Positions 12,081 through 23,600 of a DNA stretch of 64,000 bases are shown here, piece after piece. The stretch comes from Galerina marginata. Its lineage: Eukaryota > Basidiomycota > Agaricomycetes > Agaricales > Galerinaceae. The notes beneath the pieces were generated by a model. It was not told where the DNA came from. It did not search any database and saw only the letters and a list, made by a program, of their open reading frames with translations. Position 1 is the stretch's first letter. Every line of letters starts with the position of its first letter. The translations under genes and the position numbers were made by a program. The stretch lies in the NCBI GenBank assembly GCA_023014335.1, contig JAECYW010000008.1:1364001-1428000 (forward strand). The letters are read 5' to 3'.

Positions 12081-12439
12081 GATCATAAAATCCGCCTTGA
12101 CAACGCGTGCTCGAGCCATCGTCTCATTCAACTCTGACACCTCCGCCTGAGTTCGTTCGGGGGGTGTTACTAATTCAGAATGCGTAAAAAACACGCTATC
12201 CGTCCTTCCAGCCGGCGCCGGTCTTCATTCACACGTCTGCGTTCCGTCCTGAGCACGTTCCACGCCCCACAACCCAAATTTAACGATCACCGCACCAAAC
12301 ATCACGACTTGAGATAGGTCAGGTCTACCAGTCGGTCTTTCAATTGTCAGTAAAAATAATAAACACGCCTCCAGAGGTCAATCTGCAGTGAACGAGCAAG
12401 ACGAAACGATCTAGGATGAGTAAGAAATAAATTTACCAT

Positions 12440-15338
12440 AGGCTCTGCAACCGTCCATCCATCCATCCGTCCGACCTCGTCTCACGTCTCTTTTCTTAGC
12501 CCAACTCCCCACATCCAATTTTAACAACCTCTCGAACCAATCGCACGGAAAACATCACAAGTCAAAAGAATATATTACTAAAAAATATCGAAATAAGCTA
12601 CTTTCAGGGTGTAGGCCAACAGTCCACCGGGCGGGGGCGTATGTACGAGTATGTATGTAACTAAACCGTCAAGAAATAGAAATAATACCGATAAACCGTC
12701 CCGGGGCGTGCCAAAGATGCTGATGCAGGCAGATGCGAGCGATAATACTATCTACAGGTTGGAGAGACAAAAAATCTATCTACTGCGATGATAAAACCAA
12801 AAAAAGCCATGAGATCCAGGAAAGAGCAATCCAAAAACTGTGGAACTAGATGGGTGTAAACCAAGAAAGGATGGAAGAAGACGGACAGGGATAGGGAGAC
12901 GGACACGGACGGACCAACGAGCTAACGGCCGACCTCAGAGTGCAGAGTTGCAGACACAGACGAGGTGGCATAAGAGAGAAGCGGAATGCAAGAAAGGAAA
13001 AAATGCAGGACCCGACGCTCGAATAAAAAATGGAGAATAAGGATAAGCCTAGGTTGTTGGGTGGGGGCATATGGCGGGCATAATTCGTTGGTTGGCTGAT
13101 TGCCGGCTGGCCCGCGTCGTGTTGGGGTTGGTGATGAGATAGTGGAGGATGGACGAAGGGGGAAGAGGTTCGTGTTCTGGGTAGGATAGGATAGGATGCA
13201 GAGGGATGGGATGGGAAAAAACCAGAACCGGCGATGAAATGAAATGAATAAAAAATCTCCAAACCATCAAACATGAGAAGCCGAAAAAGCAGAAATAAAA
13301 GGCTACAGCTACGAAATCAGAAACCAGACAAAGGAAAAACGAGATGGGAAGGATGAGGAGCCTCGACCGATCCATGAGCCTCGTCAGGTCAGGACCGAGC
13401 GCCGTCGACGTAGGTCTGGAAGATAGGTAATGCGGTACGTCGGCCTCGACCCGCAGCAAGCAAGCAAGCGTTTGACTCGAGCCTTGACCCAGGACGCGGG
13501 CGATGCAGACGCAGATGCGGTGCATCGGATTCGAGATCGATAAGCCATATGAACGCGCGACCAAAAAACTCGAAACACGACACGATGGGTGATATCCGAT
13601 ATTGGATTGGTAATGAATTTCGGTTTCGGATAGCGGTTATTGTTGGACAACAGGGTTGGTTTTGGTTTTGGATGGACAGAGGACAGACGTTATGGTTATG
13701 GAATAAGAAAAACGTTAGGACGGGCGTGAGCGTTACTGTTTTTGGTATTGGATATCGGATATTGGATAATCGAGGATGTGGGTTAATAATCGGTCATCGA
13801 TTGTCAGTCGACGGGACGTTGGGCGTTGAGATCGTGATAGGTGATTAGATGATAATCGTGTTTCTTTTTAGTTTTGGTTTTTTGGTGTTGGTGTTGATTG
13901 GGAGGCGTCGAGTGATTATTGATTACCGATGACGGACGGATCTTCCAGCACCATCGATGGTCGATGAGAAGTGATAAGTGGAGCCTCTGTCGTACCGTGT
14001 CGTGTCGTGTCGTGTCGTGTCGCGCCGAACAGAACAGAATACAAAAATCTGCTCCCGAATCCGAATCCCGTTGAAGAGATGTGTTGTGTGCGCGTGGGTG
14101 TCGTTCCGCATCCGCATCGGAGACGGAGATGGACAGCGTTGATCCGAGGGTGGTGCGGATTGGATTGGGGTGTTGATGTTAACGTTGATGACGAAGGCAA
14201 GGTTGAAGGAAGGCGAGGGTAGGGTGCGGATGAGGTGCTTTGCTGTGCAGAAACACAGATGGATGGATGGGCGGAATCTATCCATCTGATAAGAGAAGAT
14301 CTGGATAGATGGAATCTAGAGGGAAATCGAAGGGGGGGATGAGAAAGTGAAAGTGAAAGTGAAAGTTGAAAGAAATGAAATGAAAACAGGACAGGAAACA
14401 GGTAAACACAAAGCACCGAAATGAATGAAGAGGAAAAAGAAGACAGCCGCCCGCTAAAAAAAGGTAAAAGTAAAGCAAAGAGCGAGCGGCCTATTAATTC
14501 GAAAGATAAGCAGGGACAAAAATATAGCACAAAGGAAAGGAAAGTCAAAAACAGATCCAGCACTGCAGGACCCTGAAAAAGCAAAAAAAAAAGGAAAAAA
14601 GCGGATAGGAAAAGGAAAAGGAAAGCGGTACAGAATCCAGAGGCGGATAGACAACACAAATATGACACAGACACAGGCAGATACGAGAGGGAAGCAGAGA
14701 GGGAAACACTAATTAGTTAATCAAGTAAGTAGATATACGATAGGACTAGATACTACGTAAATTCAAGGACGAGGCGAGACGAGCGGACCGATAGATTCGA
14801 TTCGAAGTGAGGAGGAATGGGAATGGGAATGGGATGGAAGGACGTGAATGGCTAGGAAGGGAAGATGGAAGATGGAAGATGAGAATGAGAATGGAAATGC
14901 CGTGCTAATAAGATACATGCAGCTGGGTGGAATGGGGGATATGGATATGGAAGTGGATTGGATGGTGGTTGGTTTGATTAGGTGGGTATGGATGGAAGTG
15001 GATATGGACAATGGTAAATGGTGGAATAGATGGTAAAAACTTGAAATGGCAGGTTGGGGAATAATGGATCGTGATCTGAGCGTGAGATCTAAGGTTGAAG
15101 TAGAAAGCTGGAGAAGACAAGAGGCAGAGGCAGAGGCGTGAATTCGTGGACAGACATCATGCCGTCCAAGGGAAAATCCGAAGCGAAGGCAGAGGCAGAG
15201 GCGGAGGCGGAAAGCGAGACATCATTCATAGCAGGTAGGATCCGAAAAAAAGGCAGAGGCAGAAATGCAGGGCGGGGGGGTATCCAGGGCGAACAGGGTA
15301 TGCGGTATGCTTCACTCGGCGTGGCGTCTAAATCACTT
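12440..15338. other. purine-rich, low-complexity tract downstream of the RING gene
   Basis: The plus strand is strongly G/A-rich, with short simple repeats: cgtgt repeats at about 13998-14022, gtgaaa at about 14346-14367, gaatgg-type at about 14815-14835, and gcagaggcagaggc at 15124 and 15190. The long minus-strand ORFs here (for example 13916-14674, rich in Phe, Ser and Leu) look like by-products of this composition. It may include a long 3' UTR of the RING gene. Confidence 0.5.
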
Positions 15339-17400
15339 CTAAAACCCAAACCGACTCGCAAACCCCGCCCGACTCGCAGGCCTCACACTCCCGCTCCTCC
15401 CCAAGCCCAAGCCCAATCCAAACCTCTCCTTCCCCCCTTCCCTCTCCCTCTCCCGCTCCCTCTCCCTCTCCCGGTCGCTCGGGCGAACGACATAGTCGTC
15501 ATCATGGTTCACAACCGTACCAGGCGGGATCCACCTCTCATGCGCCTCGGCCTTCTCCTCGCTCGTGCTCCTCACCATCATCTTAGGCGGCGACGGCGTA
15601 GACAGGCGGCGCGGCTTGGGTGGCACGAGCGGCGCGGGTGTCTGGGTGCGATGATGCGCGGACAGAGAGGGCGGTGCGGGTGCGGGGGTCGCGTACCGCA
15701 CGGGGAGGGACGGCATGGGCGGCACGGCGTGCGAGGAGTGCGAGTGGGAGGCGTGGTAGTGCGATGAGGAGGGCGCGGGGGTGTGTGAGCGGATGGAAGG
15801 GGTTTGCGAGCGGAGGGACGGCGCGTGGGTTAGGTTGGGTCCGGGGGTGTGTGAGCGCGGGGGCGTCATTGCTGCTGCTGCTGCTGAGGCGGAGGAGTGG
15901 CCTGGCCCTGGGGTGTGTGAGCGAGGCGGCGCGGGTGTATGCGAGCGGGGCGGCGCGGGGGTGTGCGAGCGCGTCGGGGAGAGCGGGGCGGACGCGGGGG
16001 TGGTCGGGCGGGAGGACATGGATGCGGAGCGGGAGTGCATCGCGTTGAAGCGGGACAGCGGGGATGCGGGCGAGGTGGTTTGTGAGTCTCTGCCCGTGGA
16101 CGCCGTGCTGGAGGAGGGGGAGTAGGGCGATTGGGAGGAGCTGTATGGTGTGGGCGAGGGCGTGGGGGATGTGGGCGCGGAAGGGAGGGAGGGCATCTCT
16201 GGGGGCGTGATGCCGAGTGTTGTGGCGAGCGCGCGGAGCTGGCCGACTTCGGCGCGCAGTTGTTGGCATTCTTGGGATTTTTGGTTGTATTGAGAGCGCT
16301 GAAAGGATGTTAGTTAAGTGCGGGGGTAGTTGGCAATCAACATCACGTACTTGTCTGATTGGACGGCCAAAGACCAAAAAGAAAAAAATAGAAAAAAATC
16401 GAGTCAGCGTCGGCGCTAAGGAGAAAGGAAGACAGCGACTACGCACCTTCGAATCTCGGCTTCCATCTTTGAGTTTGCGAGGTCGATGTCCTCGATTTTA
16501 TTTTTAAGGTTGGCTTCCGTCGTTTTAGCGGTCTTGCTCGCTTCTGAATGAGCGAGGTGGTTCATTAAAATAGCGCGTAGGAGGGCGGCGCTGAGGAGGA
16601 TGGATGAAGTCTGGGAAGCGGGGTTTGGTTAGTCAGGATCGTTAGGCCGAGCGTGAGTCAATGGAGAGAAGAAATTTTTGTTCTTCGTAACCTGGATTCG
16701 GAGATATGGACGAATGGGGAAATAAAAAAGATTTGTTTGTGGGCGTAGGGTTACGCGGCATACGCAGACGCAGACGCATACGGACGCGCGAGGGCGATGA
16801 GAGACGCAGGGATGCATGAAAGAACGCACACTCCCGCCACAGTACACAGAGAGCAAAAAAGAAAGTAAAGACGCACTTGGTCATCCTTCTCCGACAACAG
16901 CCACTCTTCGAGTTCCTTATAGAGTGAGGAGACCTCCTCGACGGAACATTTTTTAGCAGCGACCTTTGCGACCTTGTCCTCGAGCCTGCGGACCTCGATG
17001 CGGGTCTTGTCGCCACCGCCGCCAGCCGTGCTGAGGAGATGAGCGGTCTTGCGCTGAAGGACCTCAGAGTTGAAATCTGTGAGGGTCTCCATGGCAGGGA
17101 AGCGGCGAGGGGTGCTCCAGCCGGAAGTGGCAAAGTCCATGCGGATGAGGCGGGCGGAGTCGTGGGTGAACTGCTCGCGGCAGAAGGGGCATACGGGAGC
17201 GAGCCGCGGGGAGGTCTTTTCGACGATGGTGGTGATGCAGCTTGCGCAGAGGACATGGCCTTGATTTTCTTTGTTTTAGCAGTAGGAGAAAAGAAAGGGA
17301 AAAAAAGGGACATACCACAGGGAATGGAGTGGGGGAGACGTTGGGAGCCATACTCCTCCGCGCAGACGTCGCAGGCGCACCCAGGAGCGAGAGTAAGCAT
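15339..17400 (-). CDS. RING-HC finger protein with coiled coil and Pro/Ser/Thr-rich tail, 531 aa
   Basis: Exons: 17400-17316, 17259-16877, 16610-16447, a 4-nt microexon 16354-16351, and 16298-15339. The RING is near the N-terminus: C10-x2-C13-x14-C28-G-H30-x2-C33-x2-C36-x15-C52-x2-C55, split by intron 1 right after Cys28. Such domains bind two zincs and recruit E2 enzymes, so an E3 ubiquitin ligase is the likely role (inference from the domain). Residues about 85-245 are mostly helical and charged, likely coiled coil. Residues about 247-531 are disordered, with RSHTPAPP-type repeats and an Arg-Glu dipeptide run (about 15440-15480) before a Gly-Leu run. Intron 2 is long (266 bp). Without the ACAA microexon, exons 3 and 5 join out of frame. 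The alternative is a weak GTAGTC donor a few bases into intron 3. Confidence 0.83.
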
Positions 17401-20250
17401 TCTGGCAGCCAGTGGGGATGTTCGTGGGCTGGTGGCACCGCTCGTACTCGACGAGGGAAGGCGGAGGAGGGGATTATGGACTTTTTGCGCTCTAGCTAGG
17501 GCGGAGGGGAAAAAAATTGGAACACAACAGGGACAGCTGGGTGATGTTGTTATACATGATCGCACGTCCGTTTCGGGCCATCCCCGCGCTTGCCCTACAA
17601 CAACCGAAATCGGACAATCCGTGCATGCTGCTTTCATTTCCCCTCTCCCCTCCGAGATCTCACTATCGATTATAGATCCACAATCCAGCTAGCTGCCTGC
17701 AGGCAAACACAGGAAGGGTTAGGGCTCTGTCTCTGCAGTCTTCCTAATTTGGCGCATTCCAGAGTGAACCTCGTGCCACCTCCAGCGCACTTTCTTCCCA
17801 CGCGGTGCTCGCTGAAACACGAGGTCCAGTCCGGCGTTGACGTGGCTTCTACGACGACCGCACGCTAATTTCGTCCCCCGCCTCTCCGCCGTTGTCATCC
17901 TTCCACTCCCAGCCTAGACCCGTCGTACGTGTAACGCTAATTATCAAACTATCCCGAATAAGGCCTCTGTGGACGTGCCTATCCAGTGGCGGCGCCTCTC
18001 CCTCCGTGCATCGACTATAATTGTTCAGACACAATCGCGAAACACAATGGGAGGGCTATGGTGCATATTTATGGACTCGAAACAAAACAAACATACCCCT
18101 CCTCTAAGCACTCTCAAAAATAGCCTTTACCTTTCTTCCCTCCCTTTGTGCCGCATCAATCAATACTGAACTCAATCGACGCTTTCAAGCTCCCTGCATC
18201 GGGCATCCTATCCAAGAAAGTAAGTAAGACGCCACTCATGATCAATTCAGAACCCTCTTCGTCGCCACCCTTGTTTTTTCTTCTTTGAATTGTCTTTCAT
18301 TTACTATTTTTCTCCTCATTCTCCGTTATCTAGCATTTATCCTTTAGGCGTCCTCCATTCCTGCCCCGTTTCGCCAAATGCTTTGAAGTACGCCTCGTAT
18401 TTTCTCGTACATTCCGCCTCTTTCTCCTGTTCTCTCCACCTCAATTCCCTTCCTTCTTCCTCTTACTAACCACCGGAAACACACCCGCCCAGTGCCCACT
18501 GACCTCGCTTACCGATCACGACAGCGCTTGCGCAGCCCGAAGCCTGCGTACGTACATACGTACGCGCAAGACGAGACCGCATCAGTCAGCATTTACCATT
18601 CCCAGTTTTTTTTTCACTCAAATCCACAGCTTACGCGTCCGCTAATTTTTATAGTATTCATTTCCCAGCCCGCTGAGTGTTTCCCACAAATTCCCAGCAC
18701 CCCGCGCCTTGCCCTGGCCCAGTGCCCACCGATCGTCGACCACGGCCGCTCGAATCGTCGACGCTTAATGACTAACGGGCCGCGTAGCACAATACAATAA
18801 TCGACTTCGTCGGCGTCTCATCTCAACCGCGAACGCAAAACACAAAACGCAAAACGCGTACGCACTCGACACGCGTTCTTCCAAGCCCAAAGCCCAAAAC
18901 TCGGAACGCAAAGGCTGTGCCTGTGCAGACGTTAACACCGATACCTCCGTCTCCATTCTCCCTTTCTCCATTTCTCCGTCCTACTCTCAAGTCGAGTCAA
19001 GTCACCCAGAAGCCTCAAGCACGACCCAGCACCAACCCTCTAGCTCGCCGTTCTAAGCTCTCTCTGTCTCTCTCCGAACCCAGAACTCGCTTTTACTCTA
19101 ATTCGTGCTTGTCCTGTCTTTCTTTCGCCTTTCGCGCTCTTCTGTCTTCTGAGTCTGTTCTATCTATCCCGCGTTTATCCCATCCCATCCCATCCTAATG
19201 ACGCCTGCTTACTCATACTCATACTCTACCAAATTAATTATAACCCAACCGCGCATGCGCAGTGAGTGGATCTGACCTCGCCCGATCCCATTGTCTTCCG
19301 CTTTCTGTCTTCCTGTTTGTCTTTCTGTCTACTTCACTTATCTCTGACTCGACTCGGTGGGCGGCATAGAGGATGGCTCGGGACTTGATATATGATAATC
19401 TATAATCTGCACTCTACCGGCGTGGCTCGGGAACTGGACTATATCAAACGGTGTTAAACGCCAGATATAATATTGGACGCCCAACGACTGGCAGACCGGC
19501 TCCGAGCACTTGCGCTGGACTTGCATCTGCTGTTATTGCTTAATCTCAGCGTACTCCTCGACCCTTATCGATCATCTCCCGGACGGACCTTTCGCACTGC
19601 TTTTTGGTTTTTCGTCTTCATCGAAATTTCGGTACCGCAGCGTAGACTCGACTCGACTTGCTATTACTCTTATTCCTTGGGCTTTCATCTTTCACGAAGC
19701 CTAAGGCACTCCATGGATATGCATATATCTCATATCGTCTGATCACGATCGAACACACTCAAAGTTCTCATAGTCAAGCTTTGAACGCCCTCTGTAACTC
19801 TGCAGATTTAGAACCTTCGTTGAATCAGAACTAAATACTGCGCAAAAACAACGGATGAAATTAATCCAACACCCCGAATCATCCCGACCCACCCAGACTC
19901 GCATCGATCGGTGCTGGGGATACCGGCGAGCATCTTATTTTACACGACTCGGGACCTCTAGAACTAGATCTAACGATCACCTCCAGTGTCGTCTTTCCTT
20001 TCCTTTCGGTGCCGATGCTGGGCTACTAGGTGTGGTCTCTTTGAGTCTTGCTGACTTACTTGGGTTCTCGACTTTGGAACTTTGCGGAACCTTCTAATCG
20101 GGTTGGGCTGCTGGATTGACGGGTCGGATTTCGATGGTGTAGTTTCATGTTCGGTCATACGATGATTCATACCGACCCATCCCGACTCCTGTCGACACTG
20201 AGGATGTCGGTATCTGCATACAATACTTGTTTATTGAACACAAATTTTAG
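17401..20250. other. CT-rich upstream region of the RING gene
   Basis: From about 17,600 to 19,720 the plus strand is markedly pyrimidine-rich, the reverse of the asymmetry across the RING gene. CT-rich leaders are common just upstream of basidiomycete start codons, so a divergent plus-strand transcript starting here is possible. I could not find a convincing coding sequence for it. Confidence 0.4.
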
Positions 20251-20256
20251 TCAAAC

Positions 20257-20673
20257 ATGGAAACGCACGAACACACAATAAAATCATCCTCGGGTGGCAA
20301 GGTTGGCTTGGCCTTGTTTGCTCTTGAAGGTCCTTATGGTGGGTTCCCGAATCAGCACCTCCCGCGGGAATCAGAATCAGAATCATCCCGACTGGATCTC
20401 CGAAACAGGGGTGTCGGGAGCACCCTGCATATGGTGGTGGACGCAGACGTCGACACGGACACGGGAGAGGACATGAACGCCAAAAACACAGTGGATGTCG
20501 ATGGATCTCACCCTCGCACCCTCGAATTTCAGTCACGATCATCATCAGCATACACTGGCAATGTATTGCCAACCCGCAGTCTCGACGTCATAGGCAGCGC
20601 ACAAGCAGCATTTAATATCCACAGCGCAGCCACCTCGCGTAATCTTATGCGGGAGGGTATTGGCAACCGCTGA
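20257..20673 (+). CDS. hypothetical ORF, 138 aa, doubtful
   Basis: An uninterrupted frame starts with METHEHTIKSSSGGKVG and has a hydrophilic, Asp/Ser-rich composition (DADVDTDTGEDM in the middle). No signal peptide, membrane helix or known motif is visible. It sits downstream of the CT-rich leader-like tract, the only contextual support. It could equally be a chance ORF, since the minus strand is also fairly open. Confidence 0.22.
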   Translation: METHEHTIKSSSGGKVGLALFALEGPYGGFPNQHLPRESESESSRLDLRNRGVGSTLHMVVDADVDTDTGEDMNAKNTVDVDGSHPRTLEFQSRSSSAYTGNVLPTRSLDVIGSAQAAFNIHSAATSRNLMREGIGNR

Positions 20674-23600
20674 CGTCGTCCGCACCACTCCCGACTCCAC
20701 TATTCTATTGCAGAGTATCAACTGACTATTTATCAACTCGACTGTCCCGAGCCCTTGACCCTCTCTCCTCTCTTACCCTCACGATGATGTAAAGTCTCCC
20801 AGGTTCTTCAGCACACACACCCATAACTAATCGGTGGACGCGACGCATACGCTGAATCTCCGGAATGAAGATGTATGTATCTGAGATACATGCACTGGTC
20901 TTGTCAGGCAATACACCAGCTTACGGGTATTCAAGATTCGAGATGCGAGGTGTGTCTCCGTTTCCGCCTGGGTCGAGGGTATTACAGATAGAGATATAGC
21001 TCGACATTGGTCAATCCAAACGCACGTTCATGACAATCGACGCACGCTCGCGTCGATAGCAAACAAATAGATGCCTTCCCGCCGGCACGATGAAGGTTCA
21101 AGAAGAAAACCACGCACGGAACGGCGTTGGAATGTTCGGGGAGGTGATTGCGGCACTGTCTGTGCCCGCACGATCTTGCTGGTTCTTATGTTTCATCGAT
21201 ATGATTTGCTATCCCTCGTATGTCAATAATTCTTCTCGTTCTTTCTTCTATCTCAACCATGAATTGTCATGTACATATCGTATTTTCACCTCCAATAAAA
21301 GAGCCTGTCGTCCATTTTAGCATTTGCATAGCATAGCATCACGTCGGAGCACAAATTCGAACGCGGAAGACGGAAGACGGGATAAAATATGAGGGCCCCC
21401 ATTGGACGAGACTTCGACGAATCTCCGGGATATCACAAAAGGCCCTTCACAGTACCAAATCGGCTCGGAGAAAATCTGGATGAGGGCTATAAAAACTAAA
21501 CGTCAGGATCGAGGGATAGGGTAGGTTCAGTGCTTATCAGTCATCGATGCTGAGTTGTTGTTAATATAGAGCGCGCGCCCTCTCCATAAATACATGTTGG
21601 GGCAAAATAAACGAAGAAAGGCCGCGATGGGTAGGATAAGCACTCTATATATACTGCTGATGAGTGGTTGGGTAATTGGAAATGGCCATCGGTGTCGGGA
21701 AGGACAAAGCAGAAATCGCGCAAAGGGTAAGGGTGAAGCTTTAACTTTAACGGACGTAAAGGACGACCCATTCAACGAATTTGCGAAGGAATTATCAGCT
21801 CCAGATTCAGCGCAAAGTGGTTGTCATTTGGTGGTGGTAAACTTTAGGCGATACCCTCCGAGTCGCCGAGTCCGCGTAGACAAGTGGTAGGAAGCTTGAT
21901 CATCCGTCCGGGGAACAACAATGGTCCGTCGGGACTGGCGGGTCCAAGGCTACAAGGAACAACAAGAACAACATCGGAAACTGGCTCGAGGAGGCTCAAG
22001 GCGAATCGCGTATCCAGGCGCTGGCACGTGCCGGCGCTAAATGTCCCAGGGCAGGTGCGGGTAAGGCACGACCGCGGTACCGTGGGACGCGCTCAATTAA
22101 TTAGTGGCAACGCGCGACACGCGACGCGACGGTTGATGGAGACAGCGCGCTGCGGAATCGTCGCTGTCGCTGTCGACGCGTGTAACAGTCACCGGTCGTG
22201 ATATAGATATGGGATTGATGCGCTCGCGAATCCACGATATTCAAGGACGGGTTGGCCTATGGGGTGTGATGATATTACTGCCACGGACTCGGAGTGGCTC
22301 GGGGTTCAAAAGGATTTGCAGAAGAGGGATGCGCTGCCTGTCGCCAGCTGTTCCTTGCTACGTGCTGTACTGTGTACATTCTGGAGACAGCTGCGACGCG
22401 TCGACCCGCATGACGCGCACGCTTAAGATGTCATCACACCTGACAGTCCGACGAATCTCCATCTGCGGAAAAACCTCGAAGGAGTAGAGGAAGAGGGAAC
22501 TGAATATCTTGCCACATTTAGCCGCTTTGCAAGGGGATGGCGAAGGTTAGTACTGGCAGCCGTCGATGTGGGGTCATTTTCTTATCTCCTTCGAAGCGTT
22601 TTTTAACGCGATCCATTCCCGTGTTTCTAACTTATGTTCTATACTTATGGCTGCGCTGGGTAATGAATCAATGTGCAGTCAATCAAGCTCAAGCTTCAAG
22701 CCTCTCGGAATGTCGTACATCATTATGACAAAGCACGTTATGAGCATTCCCATTCGGCTAGTGCTAGCGTTCGCAGTGAGTATAGCCTCATTATCCTCAA
22801 GGTTCCCGTTCCTCTTTGATTGATAACTGAATGAAATGAGACGGCTGGTATTGATTGTCGTCGGTCGACCGTAAGATACCACAGCGGCCTACAGGCTATC
22901 AAGAACATATAAAACTAGGAGATTTCCGTGCAGAGATGCAATATGCTTCGTCGCCAGTATGTCCGAGTCCTTTAATTTTTTTTCCCGTGAGGAAGCATTG
23001 TGAAGTACTGGACCAGTAGCCGGATTCCTGGAATTCCGAAATTTCCAGGTTCTGAGATCTCCACTCTCTTACCGTGCAATTAAGAGAAAGTCACAGGAGA
23101 CCATGGCGGTCATGAGCCAAGTGCTTAATGTATTGAGTCTATGAATAACCTATAACCTTTGTGAGATGACATTAAATAGGCACGCTTTCTGGGGAGGGAT
23201 GGCTAGGAGGTCGGATTTTTGTTTCCTGCCAAGTATGCGTTCAGTGTCCTTTTTTTTTTGGAAAAAAATAAATAAAGGACAGCAGTACAGATTTCAGCAC
23301 TCTACTTGGCAATGCGCTAGAAGTACCCAACCCAGGTTTACACGGCACCCGATTCCGCCCTCAAGCACAAAAAATTCGCCTTTCCCAAAAAGGCAAGTAA
23401 ACATGCGGCATCCTGCAGGCACCCGACTCGTCGTAAACACAACGTGCACTGTGCGTGTTTTCTCGTCTTGGACTATTCTCCCATCCAGTGAACCGCCATC
23501 TTGGGATTAGGGAGTATCGACGCCTTTTTCCGGGGGTGAGTACCGAGCAAGGCAAAAAGGGACTTTGCATCCCGGCGGAAATGGACAACGTAAGTCTACG

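Noticed and set aside
13916..14674. 252-codon minus-strand ORF rich in Phe, Leu and Ser
   Set aside because: It is caused by a purine-rich plus strand with few stop triplets. The product has no motif and no neighbouring exons.
15620..16125. Plus-strand ORFs rich in Gly, Arg and Ala
   Set aside because: They are antisense to the Pro/Ser-rich tail of the RING protein, which continues a well-supported multi-exon frame.
17039..17692. 217-codon plus-strand ORF
   Set aside because: It is antisense to the RING exons 1-2, where the zinc-binding Cys/His pattern is on the minus strand.
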